64,000 bases of DNA, taken from positions 2,914,001 to 2,978,000 of the forward strand of contig NC_083870.1 in assembly GCF_032452875.1 (NCBI RefSeq), in the 5' to 3' direction. This DNA comes from Bos javanicus (taxonomy: Eukaryota; Chordata; Mammalia; Artiodactyla; Bovidae). This document shows, one piece after another, positions 32,526-44,024 of the stretch (within the stretch, counting starts at the first letter, position 1; each line of letters begins with the position of its first letter). Under the pieces are notes generated by a model. It was not told the DNA's origin, did not search any database, and saw only the letters and a program-made list of their open reading frames with translations. The position numbers were made by a program, and so were the translations under genes.

Positions 32526-33164
32526 AAATTTTTAAGAAAATAAATAAAATCACTTGTCTAACAAATCTGCTTGAGCATCCAATCTGTGGACCACCAAGGA
32601 AGAAGATGATTAAGACCTGGTCCCTGGAAAACAAATATGGAGTCACTGAGGACTCACATCACTCTCTTGCACAAAAACCCACCCCACATTCTCCCTAATT
32701 GCAGCAGTCAAGTGTTCTTTTCACCAGTATCCCCGCTCTCTTCCTTCTAGATCCAGAGTGGCATTGCCCCTCCCTCCTCTCTCCCTCATGACCACATAAT
32801 TTATCTTGATCAACAAAATATATGTGAAAGTGACACATTACTTTTGGATGGAAGCCTTTAAGTGAAAGCAAATTTCCATGTCCACTGCCTCCTACTGTAG
32901 CAAATTATAACATTCTACATGGTAGAAACTCCATCAGTATGAGCCTGGATCGAGGAGGACAAGGAAGCAGTTTCCCTGCTGATCTGAGATGGTCTTGTAG
33001 CATGAGTTAAAGCTAAGCTTCGTTTAAGCCTCTGAGATTTCAGTCTGTTCCTGCAGCATAATAGCTCTTTCAAACTCCTTAGGCTGGCATCCACGGCCTT
33101 CCCATGGATCAGAGTACCTACACTTCTAGACTTTTGTTTCATAATACTTATATGAATCTACACT
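32526..33164. other. Unique sequence, no gene recognised
   Basis: No repeat or exon signature recognised in this 640-bp stretch. Confidence 0.4.
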
Positions 33165-33545
33165 CTTAGCCTACTTACTGTCTTCCTCACATATCCAGCA
33201 CCATCTGACAAGCAGACTTTTCTCAAGCTAGTCCTCTTGCCTGAAATGCCATCCTACTATCTCCAATTAGCCTTATAAAATCCAGTTTAGTTACTCCTTT
33301 CCCAAGAGGTCTTCCTTGATGACATAAGTTAGAAACAAGTCATCCCATGAATTCCAATAGCCCTTTACATATTCCTTTCATGGGTATTTCCCTTGCAGGA
33401 TTTTCTAGAATATTTGGTTATTTATTGTCTGTGTCCCTGCCGAATTGACTGTGAACTCTTTGAGATTCAGGTCTCATTGGTCTTTGTGACCCTGACTTTG
33501 AATGCCCTACACACCCTAGTCAATGACCATCATTTGCACAGGCTG
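33165..33545 (+). repeat. L2 LINE fragment
   Basis: L2 layout: 'ctcttgcctgaaatgccatc', 'aaatccagtttagttactcc', 'gaggtcttccttgatgacat', 'gtgaactctttgagattcag', 'gaatgccctacacaccctag'. Ancient, no coding capacity. Confidence 0.72.
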
Positions 33546-33665
33546 GAACACTCCCTAAACCAGTTTTCATGATTCATTTGGTCTTATTGTACATGAAAAA
33601 TATAATGAGCTCTCATAGTCACACTATAACTCTAAGCCACTACTAAATTCAACCCTCCAGTATTT

Positions 33666-35187
33666 ATCACCTAGAGCCAGACATCCTGGAATGTGAAGTC
33701 AAGTGGGCCTTAGGAAGGAAGCATCATTACGAACAAAGCTAGTGGAGGTGATGGAATTACAGGTCAGCTATTTCAAATCCTGAAAGATGATGCTGTGAAA
33801 GTGCTGCACTCAATATGCCAGCAAATTTGGAAAACTCAGCAGTAGCCACAGGACTGGAAAATGTCAGTTTTCATTCCAACCCCAAAGAAGGACAATGCCA
33901 AAGAATGTTCAAACTACAGCACAATTACACTCATCTCACACACTAGCAAAGTAATGCTCAAAATTCTCCAAGGCAGGTTTCAACAGTACATGAACCATGA
34001 ACTTCCAGATGTTCAAGCTGGATTTAGAAAATGCAGAGGAATCAGAAATCAAATTGTTGGTATCCATTGGATCATAGAAAAAGCAAGAGAGTTCCAGAAA
34101 AATATCCACTTAATTGATTATACCAAAGCCTTTGACTGTGTAGATTATAATAAACTGCAGAAAATTCTTCAAGAGATGGGAATACCAGACCACCTGACCT
34201 GCCTCTTGAGAAACCTGTATGCAGGTCAGGAAGCAACAGTTAGAAATGGACATGGAACAACAGACTGGTTCCAAATTGGGAAAGGAGTACATCAAGGTTG
34301 TATACTGTCACCTTGCTTATTTAACTTTTATGCAGAGTACATCATGAGAAATGCCGGGCTGGATGAAGCACAGTCTGGAATCAAGATTGCTGGGGAAATA
34401 CCAATAACCTCAGATAAGCAGATAACACCACCCTTATGGCAGAAAGTGAAGAGGAACTAAAGATCCTCTTGATGAAAGTGAAAGAGAAGAATAAAAAAGT
34501 TGGCTTAAAATTCAACATTCAGAAAACTAAGATCATGGCATCCAGTCCCATCACTTCATGGCAAATAGATGGGGAAACAATGGAAACAGTGAGAGACTTT
34601 ATTTTTTTTTGGTCTGCAAAATCACTGTGGATGGTGACTGCAGCCATGAAATTAAAAGATGGTTACTCCTTGGAAGAAAAGCTATGACCATCCTAGACAG
34701 CATATTAAAAAGCAAAGACATTACTTTGCCAACAAAGTCCATCTAATCAAAGCTATGATTTTTCAAGTAGTCACATATGGATGTAAGAGTTGGACTATAA
34801 AGAAAGCTGAAGAATTGATGTTTTGAATTGTGGTGTTGGATAAGACTCTTGAGAGTTCCTTGGGCTGCAAGGAAATCAAACCAGTCAATCCTAAAGGAAA
34901 TCAATCTTGAATATTTATTGGAAGGACTGATGCTGAAGCTGAAACTCCAATACTTTGGCCACCTGATGCGAAGAACTCACTCATTGGAAAAAACCCTGAC
35001 GCTGGGAAAGATTGAAGGCAGGAGGAGAAGGGGACGACAGAGAACGAAATGGTTGGATGGTATCACCGACTCAATGGACATGAGTTTGAGCAAGCTCCAG
35101 GAGTTTGTGATGGACGGGGAAGCCTGGCGTGCTGGAGTCCATGGGGTCACAAAGAGTCTGACATGACTGAGCAACTGAACTCAACCG
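33666..35187 (+). mobile_element. BovB LINE, 5'-truncated, dead RT
   Basis: About 1.5 kb. Open frame 33861-34460 holds RT motif A (IDYTKAFD) and motif B (HQGCILSP). A one-base deletion near 34393 shifts the frame just before motif C, and the YADD codons are mutated as well. It has an extra run of T at 34603 and older-group diagnostic bases ('tcaaaccagtcaatcctaaa'). TSD candidate AGTATTT at 33659-33665 and 35188-35194. Confidence 0.93.
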
Positions 35188-35194
35188 AGTATTT

Positions 35195-36788
35195 GTCTCA
35201 AATTTCTATCTCTGGCTCATGTTCTTAACTCTCTTCATTTTCTGTTTGCCTCTATCCTCGACAATAGTTGTTGCTTTCTTTCAGAGGCCATTGTTCACCA
35301 AGATACTGAGCTAGTATTCCACGAGTGATGGCTTCTAAGGGGTTGAGGTACAGGCCCTGAGCAGTTCTCCAGCTAACTAGCTCCCTCTGCCCGCAGCTTC
35401 CCAGTGCAACACAGACTCAGCCTCCACAACACTGTCGTTTGCTACACACCATGCGCCTCCGGGTTGCTTGAGAGTAGCTAAAACTATCACTACTATCAAT
35501 CCTACCACTCCTAGCTTGTAGGTTTCTTATGAGAGTTGAAGACAAGCCTAGACCTGGACAATGCTTAGTATACAACAGGCATTCAGTAAGTGACAACGAT
35601 TATGTTACAAGATAGCCTCTGTGAGGTCACACATAGACATTCACAGGTGCCCTAACACAGCAGCCATGGCGAGACATAAGGGATGGCCAGCAAGGCCTCT
35701 TCTTCTCACAATGCCCCACCAGCCCTGGTTGGCATTCTCTCTATCTGTCTCTCACACACAATCTCCTCCACTCCCTGTATTATACCTGAAATTCTAACAC
35801 TAGAATTTCTATCATTTATGTTTGAAAATATTATATCTGTCCAAAAAATACTCTGAGGAAAACTAAAATAACTTTATATGACAATGTAAGCCTTCCCTAT
35901 CTAACATCTTATAGATGATTCCATAACCAGCAGTCAATCCAGGGAATGGGCCATAGGATCAGACACAGTCTCCCATTGTTGGAGAAATGGGAAGAAAGAG
36001 GCCCAGAAATATATAAAGAAAATCATTTTTCTTCAGAGCTAAAAGGATCTTGGAAGTCATTTAGGCCAACCGCTCATCGTATATATGAGGACACTGAGTT
36101 CTAAGGTTGTAGAATGACTTGCTCATAGCCTCAGACCCTTAACAAGAATACTGGTTTCCCATCCCAGACCTCCTGACCCCCGTTTGCTCTTCTTTCTACA
36201 CCATGCATCTCCTGGAGACCAAAGATGGAAGTACCATTTTGCTGGGCCCCACCCTTCACCACCATCCTTACCTCCTTTTCACCCCTGCCCTGGGTGAACA
36301 CATTCTGCAGAAGTTCACCCACCCACATAGCAATCCCCTTTCCTATACTCCCACCATTGACAGAAAAATCCAGTGATTTTTTTTTTTTAAGTTGATGGGG
36401 AGGGGAGGAAAGAACCAAAAAAAAAAGAAAAAAATCCCACACATATAAAGCCATAACAGGCCCCCAGGGAAACATATAGCTGCACTAGCTTTCTGATTTG
36501 AGCTGTTAGCAGTGACTCTAGAAATTCAGCTGCTAACAGCAGCAATGGAAGTCTTGGCTGCTCAGCCTCCCACATCTGCTCCCAAGCTCCAGAAGGGGGA
36601 TAGGAGCCCTGCCTGGGAGGCCTCTAAGCAGATGCAGCTCTGTTCCCTGAAGATGACTTCACTGGCATAATTATGACTGATGAGGGGGTAGGGGAAGCCT
36701 CCTTGCTGATGATAATTAGCTAGGATAAATAAACTGAGCCCTGCTTGGAGGTCTGGGAGAACATGAAATATTAATATTAATGGGTAGC
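35195..36788. other. Long mostly unique stretch
   Basis: Contains a MIR-like piece at about 36045-36200 ('gaggacactgagttctaagg', 'gacttgctcatagcctcaga') and an L2/MIR-like end at 35545-35600. A/T homopolymers lie near 36379 and 36419. The rest has no known repeat. No exon recognised. 36480-36740 has a compact set of inverted repeats and homeobox-like AT motifs. Confidence 0.5.
36502..36540. repeat. Perfect 11-bp inverted repeat
   Basis: GCTGTTAGCAG at 36502-36512 and its exact complement CTGCTAACAGC at 36530-36540, separated by 17 nt. No repeat element covers it. Function unknown. Confidence 0.9.
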
Positions 36789-36925
36789 GGGGAATTCCCA
36801 GCTGTCTAGTGGTTAGGACTCTGCACTTCCACTGCAGAGGGTACAGGTTCAATCCCTAGTCAGAACTAATAAGATCCCACATGCTGTGTTACCACAGCAA
36901 TAAATATATAAATTAAAAAAAATTT
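36789..36925 (+). mobile_element. Short CHR-type SINE
   Basis: 'ggggaattcccagctgtcta' head, 'ggttcaatccctagtcagaa', then 'aagatcccacatgctgtgtt' and an A-rich tail. Similar TTAATGG flanks on both sides (about 36776 and 36934) may be the TSD. Confidence 0.85.
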
Positions 36926-36944
36926 AATTGATGTTAATGGCTAT

Positions 36945-37150
36945 AGGTCACAAATCACCTATTGACTATACGCACTTTAAAAAACTTATTTTGGTAAATC
37001 TCCCCTATAAGCCTCCAAGTGTAGGTCTTATGATCTCCATTTTACATGAAAAAAAAAAAGCCTAAATTTCAGGAAATACTAAAGCAATATGCCCAAGATC
37101 ACACAAGCAGTATGTAGCAGCTTCAGGGGTCAAACATGAGTCTAACCGGA
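36945..37150 (-). repeat. MIR fragment
   Basis: Reverse MIR pattern: 'atctccattttacatgaaaa', 'caatatgcccaagatcacac', 'agcttcaggggtcaaacatg', 'agtctaaccggaaggc'. Confidence 0.68.
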
Positions 37151-37567
37151 AGGCGATGCTGTATTTTTTTTCTGGGGTGCCACACACATACACTCGATGC
37201 CACTGGTGATCCAACAGTGAGGGTCCTTTAACGGATATGAATCCAGCTCCTGCCCTGTGACAGACACTAAAATAGCCGTGAGCATCCAGAGACAAATAAG
37301 ACACCATCCCTCACCTAGAGGCTCACAGTCAAGAGGAGAAACAAAAAGAGACATCAACAGTAATTACACCGCCAAGTGGGAAATGCCTTTGCAGAGCTGG
37401 GTAGTCACTTGCATAATTTTTTTAGTTTCTTTTTCAGTGTCCTCTGAAACATAATGGGCCATACCACCATGGATAAATAATAAAATACTTTGAGATAAAG
37501 GGAGAAAGATGTAATAAATGGAGGAAAGAAAGAAGAAAAAAGGGAATTATATATCTCTGTGTTAGAA
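37151..37567. other. Unassigned, possible ancient repeat start
   Basis: 37240-37390 ('cacctagaggctcacagtca') has wording like the ancient repeat at 38.4 kb. No gene. Confidence 0.35.
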
Positions 37568-37775
37568 TTGTTGTTTAATAGCTAAGTTGTGTCGAATTCT
37601 TTTCAACCCCATGGACTATAGCCTGCCAGGCTCCTCTGTCCATGGGACTTCCCAGGCAAGAATAGTGGAGTGGATTGCCATTTCCTTTTCCAGAGGATCT
37701 TCCAATCTGGGGATTGAACCTGCATCTCTTGCATAGGCAGGCAGATTCTTTATCAATGAGTCACCAGGGAAGCCC
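37568..37775 (-). mobile_element. Bov-tA SINE
   Basis: Minus-strand copy: 'ttgtttaatagctaagttgt', 'gggattgaacctgcatctct', ending 'gagtcaccagggaagccc'. Moderately diverged. Confidence 0.92.
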
Positions 37776-38389
37776 AAGGAATCCACAAACTAAGCTAAGA
37801 AAATACAATAGGGCACTTGTCACAGTCACGCAGGTCCTGAGTGTGTTGGCGACCGATGACTAGTGCCTTGTTCCATGGCTAAAATCATTTATAGAGGATA
37901 AGAGATCACTCAGGTCAGATATCCACCTCACTCATTTGACAAGAGACTCTCACCTCATATCTTCCTGCCATTGGTCTTAAAAGGTTATCAGGACTCCCCA
38001 TTGCAATCATCTTTCCCCTGAAAAATAAGACTGGAAGGAAAGCAATTCCATCCTCACACCAGCTAGTTCCTACAATGATCTAAAAAGGTTGGGTGATTGT
38101 CTGCAGGATGGGATAAAGGGCTTCCTACACTGAGTAAATCAGAGAATTAAATAGTCTATAAGACCCCATTCCATTCCAAGGTCTTCTGCTATGTAAGGTC
38201 ATCCCACACAAAGAAAAGGATGAGAAGAAATCCAATTAAGGCTTTGAGGTTATTGGAAGATGACAAAGCACCAAAAAGGAGACGGTAAAGAATGTCCTAG
38301 GCCATTTTCATCTGTGAGTCTATTTAGAGAGAACAGTTATTCACCAGGCAGCGGTTCTTAGGATCAGCAATCAGTACAGACCAGAAATT
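37776..38389. other. Unique sequence, no gene recognised
   Basis: No known repeat or coding signature. Confidence 0.4.
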
Positions 38390-38943
38390 GCCACCCTCAA
38401 GACACATACATCTTAGAGGGAGGAAACAGACAATAGGCACATAAACAAAGAAATGTAATAAGGTAACTTCAGGCACCAGTAAATTCTAAGAAGAAAATAA
38501 TAGGATAATGGGATGTAGAGGTATTGTGAAGCTGCCTAACTAGAAAGCTCCAGTAAAGGCTTTCTGAGAAGGTGACAGTCAAGTTGGATTATGGCTAAGA
38601 AAGAGGTAGCTGATGAGAAAGAGAAAGCTTTAAAAAGACCTGGGGGAAGAACATTGCTCAGTGATAAGAGTAAGGTTGATATGTTCAAAACCAATGCTGC
38701 TGGATCTAGGGAACAAGGGGAAACATGGAGACAGAACTAGGTGGGGGTTAGATAATATTTTAAAAAGGTCTTACGGGTCATGATAGAGGGTTTTATTTTA
38801 TTCCCATTACAATAACAAGTCATTGGAGATATTTAAGCAGCAGAGTGACATGACCTGATTCATGCTTCAGAAAGATCATTCTGGCTGCAATATGGAATTT
38901 GGAGGGAAAGGGAGGCAGAAGACCAAGTTAAAATATTATGAGT
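38390..38943 (+). repeat. Ancient unassigned repeat
   Basis: 'gaaggtgacagtcaagttgg', 'gacctgggggaagaacattg', 'gtcattggagatatttaagc', 'cagagtgacatgacctgatt', 'gatcattctggctgcaatat'. This wording is widespread in mammal genomes in my memory, but I cannot assign it to a class. Related pieces occur at 17.1, 22.6 and 61.1 kb. Confidence 0.5.
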
Positions 38944-39402
38944 AGGGGAATTCCCTGGTGGTCCAGTGGCTAAGACTCCACACAACGAGTGCAAACAGCC
39001 TGGGTTCAATCCCTGCTCAGGGAGCTCGATCCTACAGACAACTAAAAGATCCTTAATGCCATGACTAAGACCTGCTGCTACTGCTAAGTCACTTCAGTTG
39101 TGGCAACTCTGTGTGACCCCATAGGAGGCAGCCCACCAGGCTCCCCCGTCCCTGGGATTCTCCAGGCAAGAACACTGGAGTGGGTTGCCACTTCCTTCTC
39201 CAATGCATGAAAGTGAAAAGTGAAAGTGAAGTCACTCAGTCGTGTCCAACTCTTCACAACCCCATGGATTGCAGCCTACCAGGCTCCTCTGCCCATGGGG
39301 TTTTCCAGGCAAGAGTACTGGAGTGGGGTGCCATTGCCTTCTCCATGACTAAGACCTGGAACCGCCAAATAAATAAATACTTTTTTAAAACCAACCTTAT
39401 AA
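38944..39402 (+). mobile_element. Short CHR-type SINE, split, 13-bp TSD
   Basis: 'gggaattccctggtggtcca' head to 'ccatgactaagacctg', then a BOV-A2, then 'aagacctggaaccgccaaat' and an AAATAAAT tail. TSD AAATATTATGAGT at 38931-38943 and 39403-39415 brackets the pair. Confidence 0.93.
39074..39344 (-). mobile_element. BOV-A2 dimeric SINE with TSD
   Basis: Minus-strand dimer inside the CHR-type SINE. Host sequence CATGACTAAGACCTG is repeated at about 39060-39074 and 39344-39358, a perfect TSD. Confidence 0.95.
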
Positions 39403-39415
39403 AAATATTATGAGT

Positions 39416-39902
39416 GGGACTCTGTACATTAAAAAAAATCATGTCCAATGCTAGAGCAAAGTTTATCCCATAAATATAAGGATTGCTAAGTCGCTTCAGT
39501 CGTGTCTGACTCTATGCAACCCCATAGACGCCAGCCCACCAGGCTCCCCCATCCCTGGGATTATCCAGGCAAGAACACTAGAGTGGGTTGCCATTTCCTT
39601 CTCCAATAATATAAGGATAGTCTAATACTAAGAAATCTATGAATATTGAATATACTATGTCAAAAATTATGTGTAACAAAGCATATGATTATTTCAATAA
39701 GTGTGAAAAGAACATTTAATGAAATTTGAATGTATTCCAAATAAACAACATTTTAAGATGTGAAACTAGATGGGTTGTTTCTCGATATGATAAAGAAATA
39801 CTGGTTTTGACTGACATCATATTTGTGTATAAAGTACTAGAGGCCTAAGACAAAGATGCCCACCATTTCTATTATGATTTATTATATTGTTTATAAAGTT
39901 CT
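39416..39902 (+). mobile_element. Old L1 ORF2 fragment, split by BOV-A
   Basis: 'gttttgactgacatcatatt', 'caaagatgcccaccatttct' and neighbouring text match L1 ORF2 in the region before its RT YADD motif. 39416-39483 probably belongs to the same element. No open frame. Confidence 0.6.
39484..39605 (-). mobile_element. BOV-A monomer SINE with TSD
   Basis: One unit: 'gctaagtcgcttcagtcgtg' to 'ttgccatttccttctcc'. ATATAAGGAT is duplicated on both sides (39474-39483 and about 39608-39617). Confidence 0.9.
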
Positions 39903-40103
39903 AGGTGGCTCAGCTGGTAAAGAATCTGCCTTCAATGTGGGAGGCCTGCGTTCGATCCCTGGGTTGGGAAGATTCCCTAGAGAAGGAAACAGCTACCCAC
40001 TCTAGTGTTCTGGCCTGGAAAATTCCATTGACAAAGGAGCCTAGCAGGCTATAGTCCATGGGGCTGCAAAGAGTCGGACATGACCGAGCGACTTTCACTT
40101 TCA
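39903..40103 (+). mobile_element. Bov-tA SINE
   Basis: 'aggtggctcagctggtaaag', 'cgttcgatccctgggttggg' (intact B-box-like core), ending 'gaccgagcgactttcacttt'. It lacks the first few GCTTCCC bases. Confidence 0.92.
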
Positions 40104-40199
40104 GACTTCGCTAAGACACAAAACATAATAAGAAGCATGCATTTGGAGGGCAGTAAATTATCATTATTGACAGAGAGTATGATTTATTTTCCTGCTAAG

Positions 40200-40390
40200 A
40201 ATGTAACACTTGGCATGAGCCTACTGTGTACCAGGTGCTTCTGATATTTAATCTCATCAAATTCCAAACACACTAGGAGTGACATTTTTCTTCTCATCTG
40301 ATAGATGAGGACAGTAACCTTCCCGGCTATTAAGCTGAGATTTGAACATAAGTTTGTGATTACAAAGTCTATGTTCCTACACCATGTTGC
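40200..40390 (-). repeat. MIR fragment
   Basis: 'ctactgtgtaccaggtgctt', 'atctgatagatgaggacagt', 'ctgagatttgaacataagt', 'ctatgttcctacaccatgtt' in reverse MIR order. Confidence 0.7.
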
Positions 40391-42304
40391 CAAAACAGAA
40401 GATAAAGTGAGCCACTACCAGTGCTTCCTCTTTCCTGAGGCTCCAGAGCTCTGGAGATTTCAGCCTCCCCTGGGGATCAAAGCAGGAGCTAAAGCTCAAC
40501 AGCATCTCAGAAGTCCCAGTGGCAGAGGAAGGCAATATAGCCAGCAGCTGCTTCCTTCCCTGCATCCCGTGGGCCATTCCAACTGGAAAGAGGCCCCAGA
40601 GCCTCAGCTGCTCAGCACAAATAATACTGAGGAATTCTGCATTCAGCCCTTCCAGAGAATATTTAAATTTTAAAAGGAGGACGTGAAACCACCCAGATGA
40701 ATCTATAATTGCTTGAATTGTATGAATAGTATTTTGACTGTTGGAGGGGTAGGTCTTTGGAGTTTCTCCTGCCTCCTTCAGGCTGCTGCCACAGTCATTT
40801 TCCCTTATGCTAGAAGAAGCTAGCACCCTGGGCTCCACATCTGGAAGTGTGCTGCCCTTCTGCCCAGAAGTCATGTGTTGCTGCTCAAGGTGACTCGAAG
40901 AAAGAGGCCAGGCTTTTGAGGTCTGACTGCACAACCTGGCTGGTCTCTTTGGATACAAAGGACTCAACCTCACATTGAGGGATGTCAAAACTTGTCCCAA
41001 ACCAAGGAACTCTGCTGCCTAAATCTCCAAGTTCCTGCCAGGATCACAAACTTTCTCTTTCCATTCCAGATGATATTGGAAAAAAGTATATCTCTTACCA
41101 TTTTCAAATGAAATCCTCAATTGAAAGAAGTGATGCCTGTGGACACTCTGAGACAGACTGAACTGCTGTCTTTACATTTTCCTCATTATTTTTGAGATGC
41201 AAGTGTCATGGGCGACAGGCAGTTCAGCAGCTGCCTCACATCTGCCTGAGCCCACAGTTGGCAAGCCCAAACTCACCTCTTCTCAGTTGCCAAGCACTTT
41301 GAGGATTTTCATTTGCCTTTGGATGTTTTCTTTCATTCCACCCTGAACAACACAGAAGCCACCTGCAAGCGACTACTGCAACCTGGCCCTTCTCCCATCT
41401 CAGCCCTCCAGCATGGAGCAGGTGTAAAGCTGGGATACTGTAGAAAGGAGTGGAGTGGATGGAAAGGCCATAAGGAGGGGAGGAAAAGGAGGAATAAAGG
41501 CCAAGAGAGTGCCAACAGAAGACTGAATCCACAGGGTGGCAGCACATGGCATCAACTCTGTCTCAGAAACATGAATCCTAGGGGAAGTTTCTCTGTCATC
41601 GCCTGAAGCTCCTGTCATGGTACCATGAACACCTAGCTATTCCCAGTTGTCTCAACTCACATTTAAATCAGGCAGTTGAGCACTGATGAATGTAGTATTT
41701 TCCTGCCTTGGAGCCTCTGGAAATCTGCCCATAAGGAGGCCTCCCATTTCCTCCTAGGAAGACATGGCCAGCAGCGCCTAACTGTATTCTTCATCTCAGG
41801 ACCCTGGACAGCTCCCTGCAGGCTCTGCAGACCCTGCAGCCACGGTAGTCCATTCCTTTCAGAGATTTCTAACAAAGCTCACGGTTTGCCTCTCTTGAAT
41901 TCTAGTCACATAAAAAAATAGAGACAGACTTTAAAAAATAAATTTGCAACCACCTAATCCACAGGCATTCTGCAGAACACCAAGTCTATTTGAACATGGC
42001 TCCCACGTCCCCCTCAAGTTGCTCTGTTTATCATTTATGACAAGATGTTTATTAGCAGCAGAGCAGTAAACAGTGAGTGAGCATCTGAAAACAGGGCTAT
42101 AAAATACTGTAAATCACAACTCTGCACAGGGACTCCAGCCCTGGGACAACCCCCCTCCCCCAGCTTCATGGCTCTGGAAAACACTGCAGGTCTCCATCAG
42201 CACTGAAGTCATTTATCCTCAGTGCAAAGGTGCTCAGGTGTCGCATAGTAGGACATGCAGGGCTTTTCCTAGGTAGACTCACTTTGTCCCCTCCTCACTT
42301 TGTT
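40391..42304. other. Repeat-poor unique block (1.9 kb)
   Basis: The longest stretch without a repeat I can name. Minus strand has a 207-codon open frame (40377-41000), but its end runs into a MIR and it has no domain I recognise. Overlapping frames at 41236-41900 on both strands are similar in length, arguing for chance. 42020-42110 is AT-rich with TGTTTATC and GCTATAAAATAC motifs. Could hold conserved non-coding DNA; this is not shown by the sequence alone. Confidence 0.45.
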
Positions 42305-42432
42305 TATTGGAGAAGGAAATGGTAACCTACTCCAGTATTCTTGCCTGGAAAATCCCACGGACAGAGGAGCCTGGTGGGCTACAGTTCATAGGGTCACAAG
42401 AGCTGGACTTGACTTAGTGACTAAACCACCAC
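42305..42432 (+). mobile_element. BOV-A/Bov-tA 3' unit with 9-bp TSD
   Basis: Single unit from GGAGAAGGAAATGG to an (ACC)n tail. TSD CACTTTGTT at 42296-42304 and 42433-42441. Confidence 0.9.
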
Positions 42433-42441
42433 CACTTTGTT

Positions 42442-43691
42442 GGCTACATTCAGTGTCAAGACCTGAGAATTGCCCTAGCCTTCAAGAAGCTCATGATCTA
42501 TAAGCGAGAGAGAGGGAACCAATACTGCAGTTGCATCCTTTGCTCTCTAAGGGACTCAGTCCCGGACTTCTTTCTGTGTTTCTGCTTTCTACAATCACCA
42601 TGCCCCTTAAGTTCATATTTATTACACAGGACCCAGTTTGTATGGGTCCTGAGGTGAGGCTGGCGATGGATGCCTCAGCATTAGTGATGATCCTACAGAT
42701 CCTTCTAGGCCACAGAGAGGAGGGTTGGCCGTGGTTGGAGAATTATTCAGTTAACTTCATTACTCATGGCAGAGGCCACATCACTGTAGTGCTTTACCTA
42801 CATGGCCAACTGCACCCGCTGCTACAGCTGCTTGCAGCCTCCCATGTGGCCCAAAGCACAGTGTCACAGTGCACCTCACATCTCACAAGCCATGCCTCCT
42901 CCCACCCCTGACACTGAGAAACCACTGAGCCCCACTAAGCCCCTCCCTATACATATACCCTGACTGGCCCACTAAGCTTCTGTTATAGGCAGGCAAGGAA
43001 GGAGGATGTAACACTAGCCTATACCACCATCTATGTCATGGAATCTGGCTTCCCCAGCAGCTGCCCACAGGAGCCAGCTAATACAACCTAGGGATACAAA
43101 GGAGTTAAAAAGAACTTGAAGCTGTCACAGATAGAGGATAGGAAGAAGATAGAAGATCGATTCTTCTCCTTTACTCCTACCAACAGACTATTACAAGACT
43201 CATTATTTCTGTACAACCCCTCCAGAAATCTCCTGTCTGTTGGATCAATAGTTATGCTTGTTGGTAAACTCTTTAGCCAGTTTGGTAATGCAGCTCCTTA
43301 GATTTGCTTTCCCTTCCTCTCTGTCTCACTTTCCTTTCTCCCTCACTGTCACTTCCTGCACCTCTATAGAGCATGAACTCATAAGTTTTTTCAGACTCTG
43401 CTTCCTAGGAAACTCAAGTCAAGACACTTCTCAACCAACCTAGAAGCTAAAACTACCAACATAAATATGGCCTAGATGCTGACTTCAAAAAGCTTTAAGT
43501 CTATTCCATGGCATCAACACATTCATAGTTTTAATATGATTTGGTATCATAATAAAATACGTATTGGGAGCAAAAAAGAAGATATAAGATCTAGTTGGTA
43601 ATGCTGAGATAAGTCTTGAAGAATGTATAAGAAATGGTTTTGTAAGAGAAGATGATACGGGATGAGGGGATAACATATGAAGTCTTGGGAG
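42442..43691. other. Unique sequence, no gene recognised
   Basis: 1.25 kb without a clear repeat. A 126-codon open frame at 42531-42911 has no recognisable domain. 43560-43690 may be old repeat sequence. Confidence 0.4.
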
Positions 43692-43806
43692 GAGAATTCC
43701 CTGGTTAGGACTCTGCACTTTCACTACCAAGGGTGTAGCTTCAATCCTTGGTTGGTGAACTAAGGTTTCCCAAGCTGTGCTGTCGGGCCAAGAAAAAGAA
43801 AAAAGA
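43692..43806 (+). mobile_element. Short CHR-type SINE, diverged
   Basis: 'ggagaattccctggttagga' head (internal bases lost), 'cttcaatccttggttggtga', 'ggccaagaaaaagaaaaaa' tail. Confidence 0.82.
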
Positions 43807-43816
43807 GCTTGGATGT

Positions 43817-43957
43817 ACTTGTTTCTATTGTTGTTTAGTCGCTAAGTCATCTCTGACCCCTTTGCAATTCCATGGATTGTAGCCTACTAGTCTGCTCTGT
43901 CCATGGAATTTCCCAACCAAGAATACTAGAGTGGGTGGCCATTTCTTTCTCCAGGAG
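43817..43957 (-). mobile_element. Bov-tA 3' part, diverged
   Basis: 'ttgttgtttagtcgctaagt', 'ccatggattgtagcctacta', 'gaatactagagtgggtggcc', ending at the CTCCAGG block; the tRNA-like part is absent. Confidence 0.85.
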
Positions 43958-44024
43958 TTTAACTTTTCTAAAATCTCCTGCCAAATACTTCTTCAAGTGT
44001 TCCCCATTCAGGAATCCATTGCTT

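Noticed and set aside
39903..40103. tRNA gene, from B-box-like GTTCGATCCC
   Set aside because: This is the tRNA-derived head of a Bov-tA SINE, repeated many times here. It has no cloverleaf continuation.
40377..41000. 207-codon minus-strand open frame as a host gene
   Set aside because: No domain recognised, part is MIR, and comparable frames overlap nearby on both strands. Noted only as something to test.
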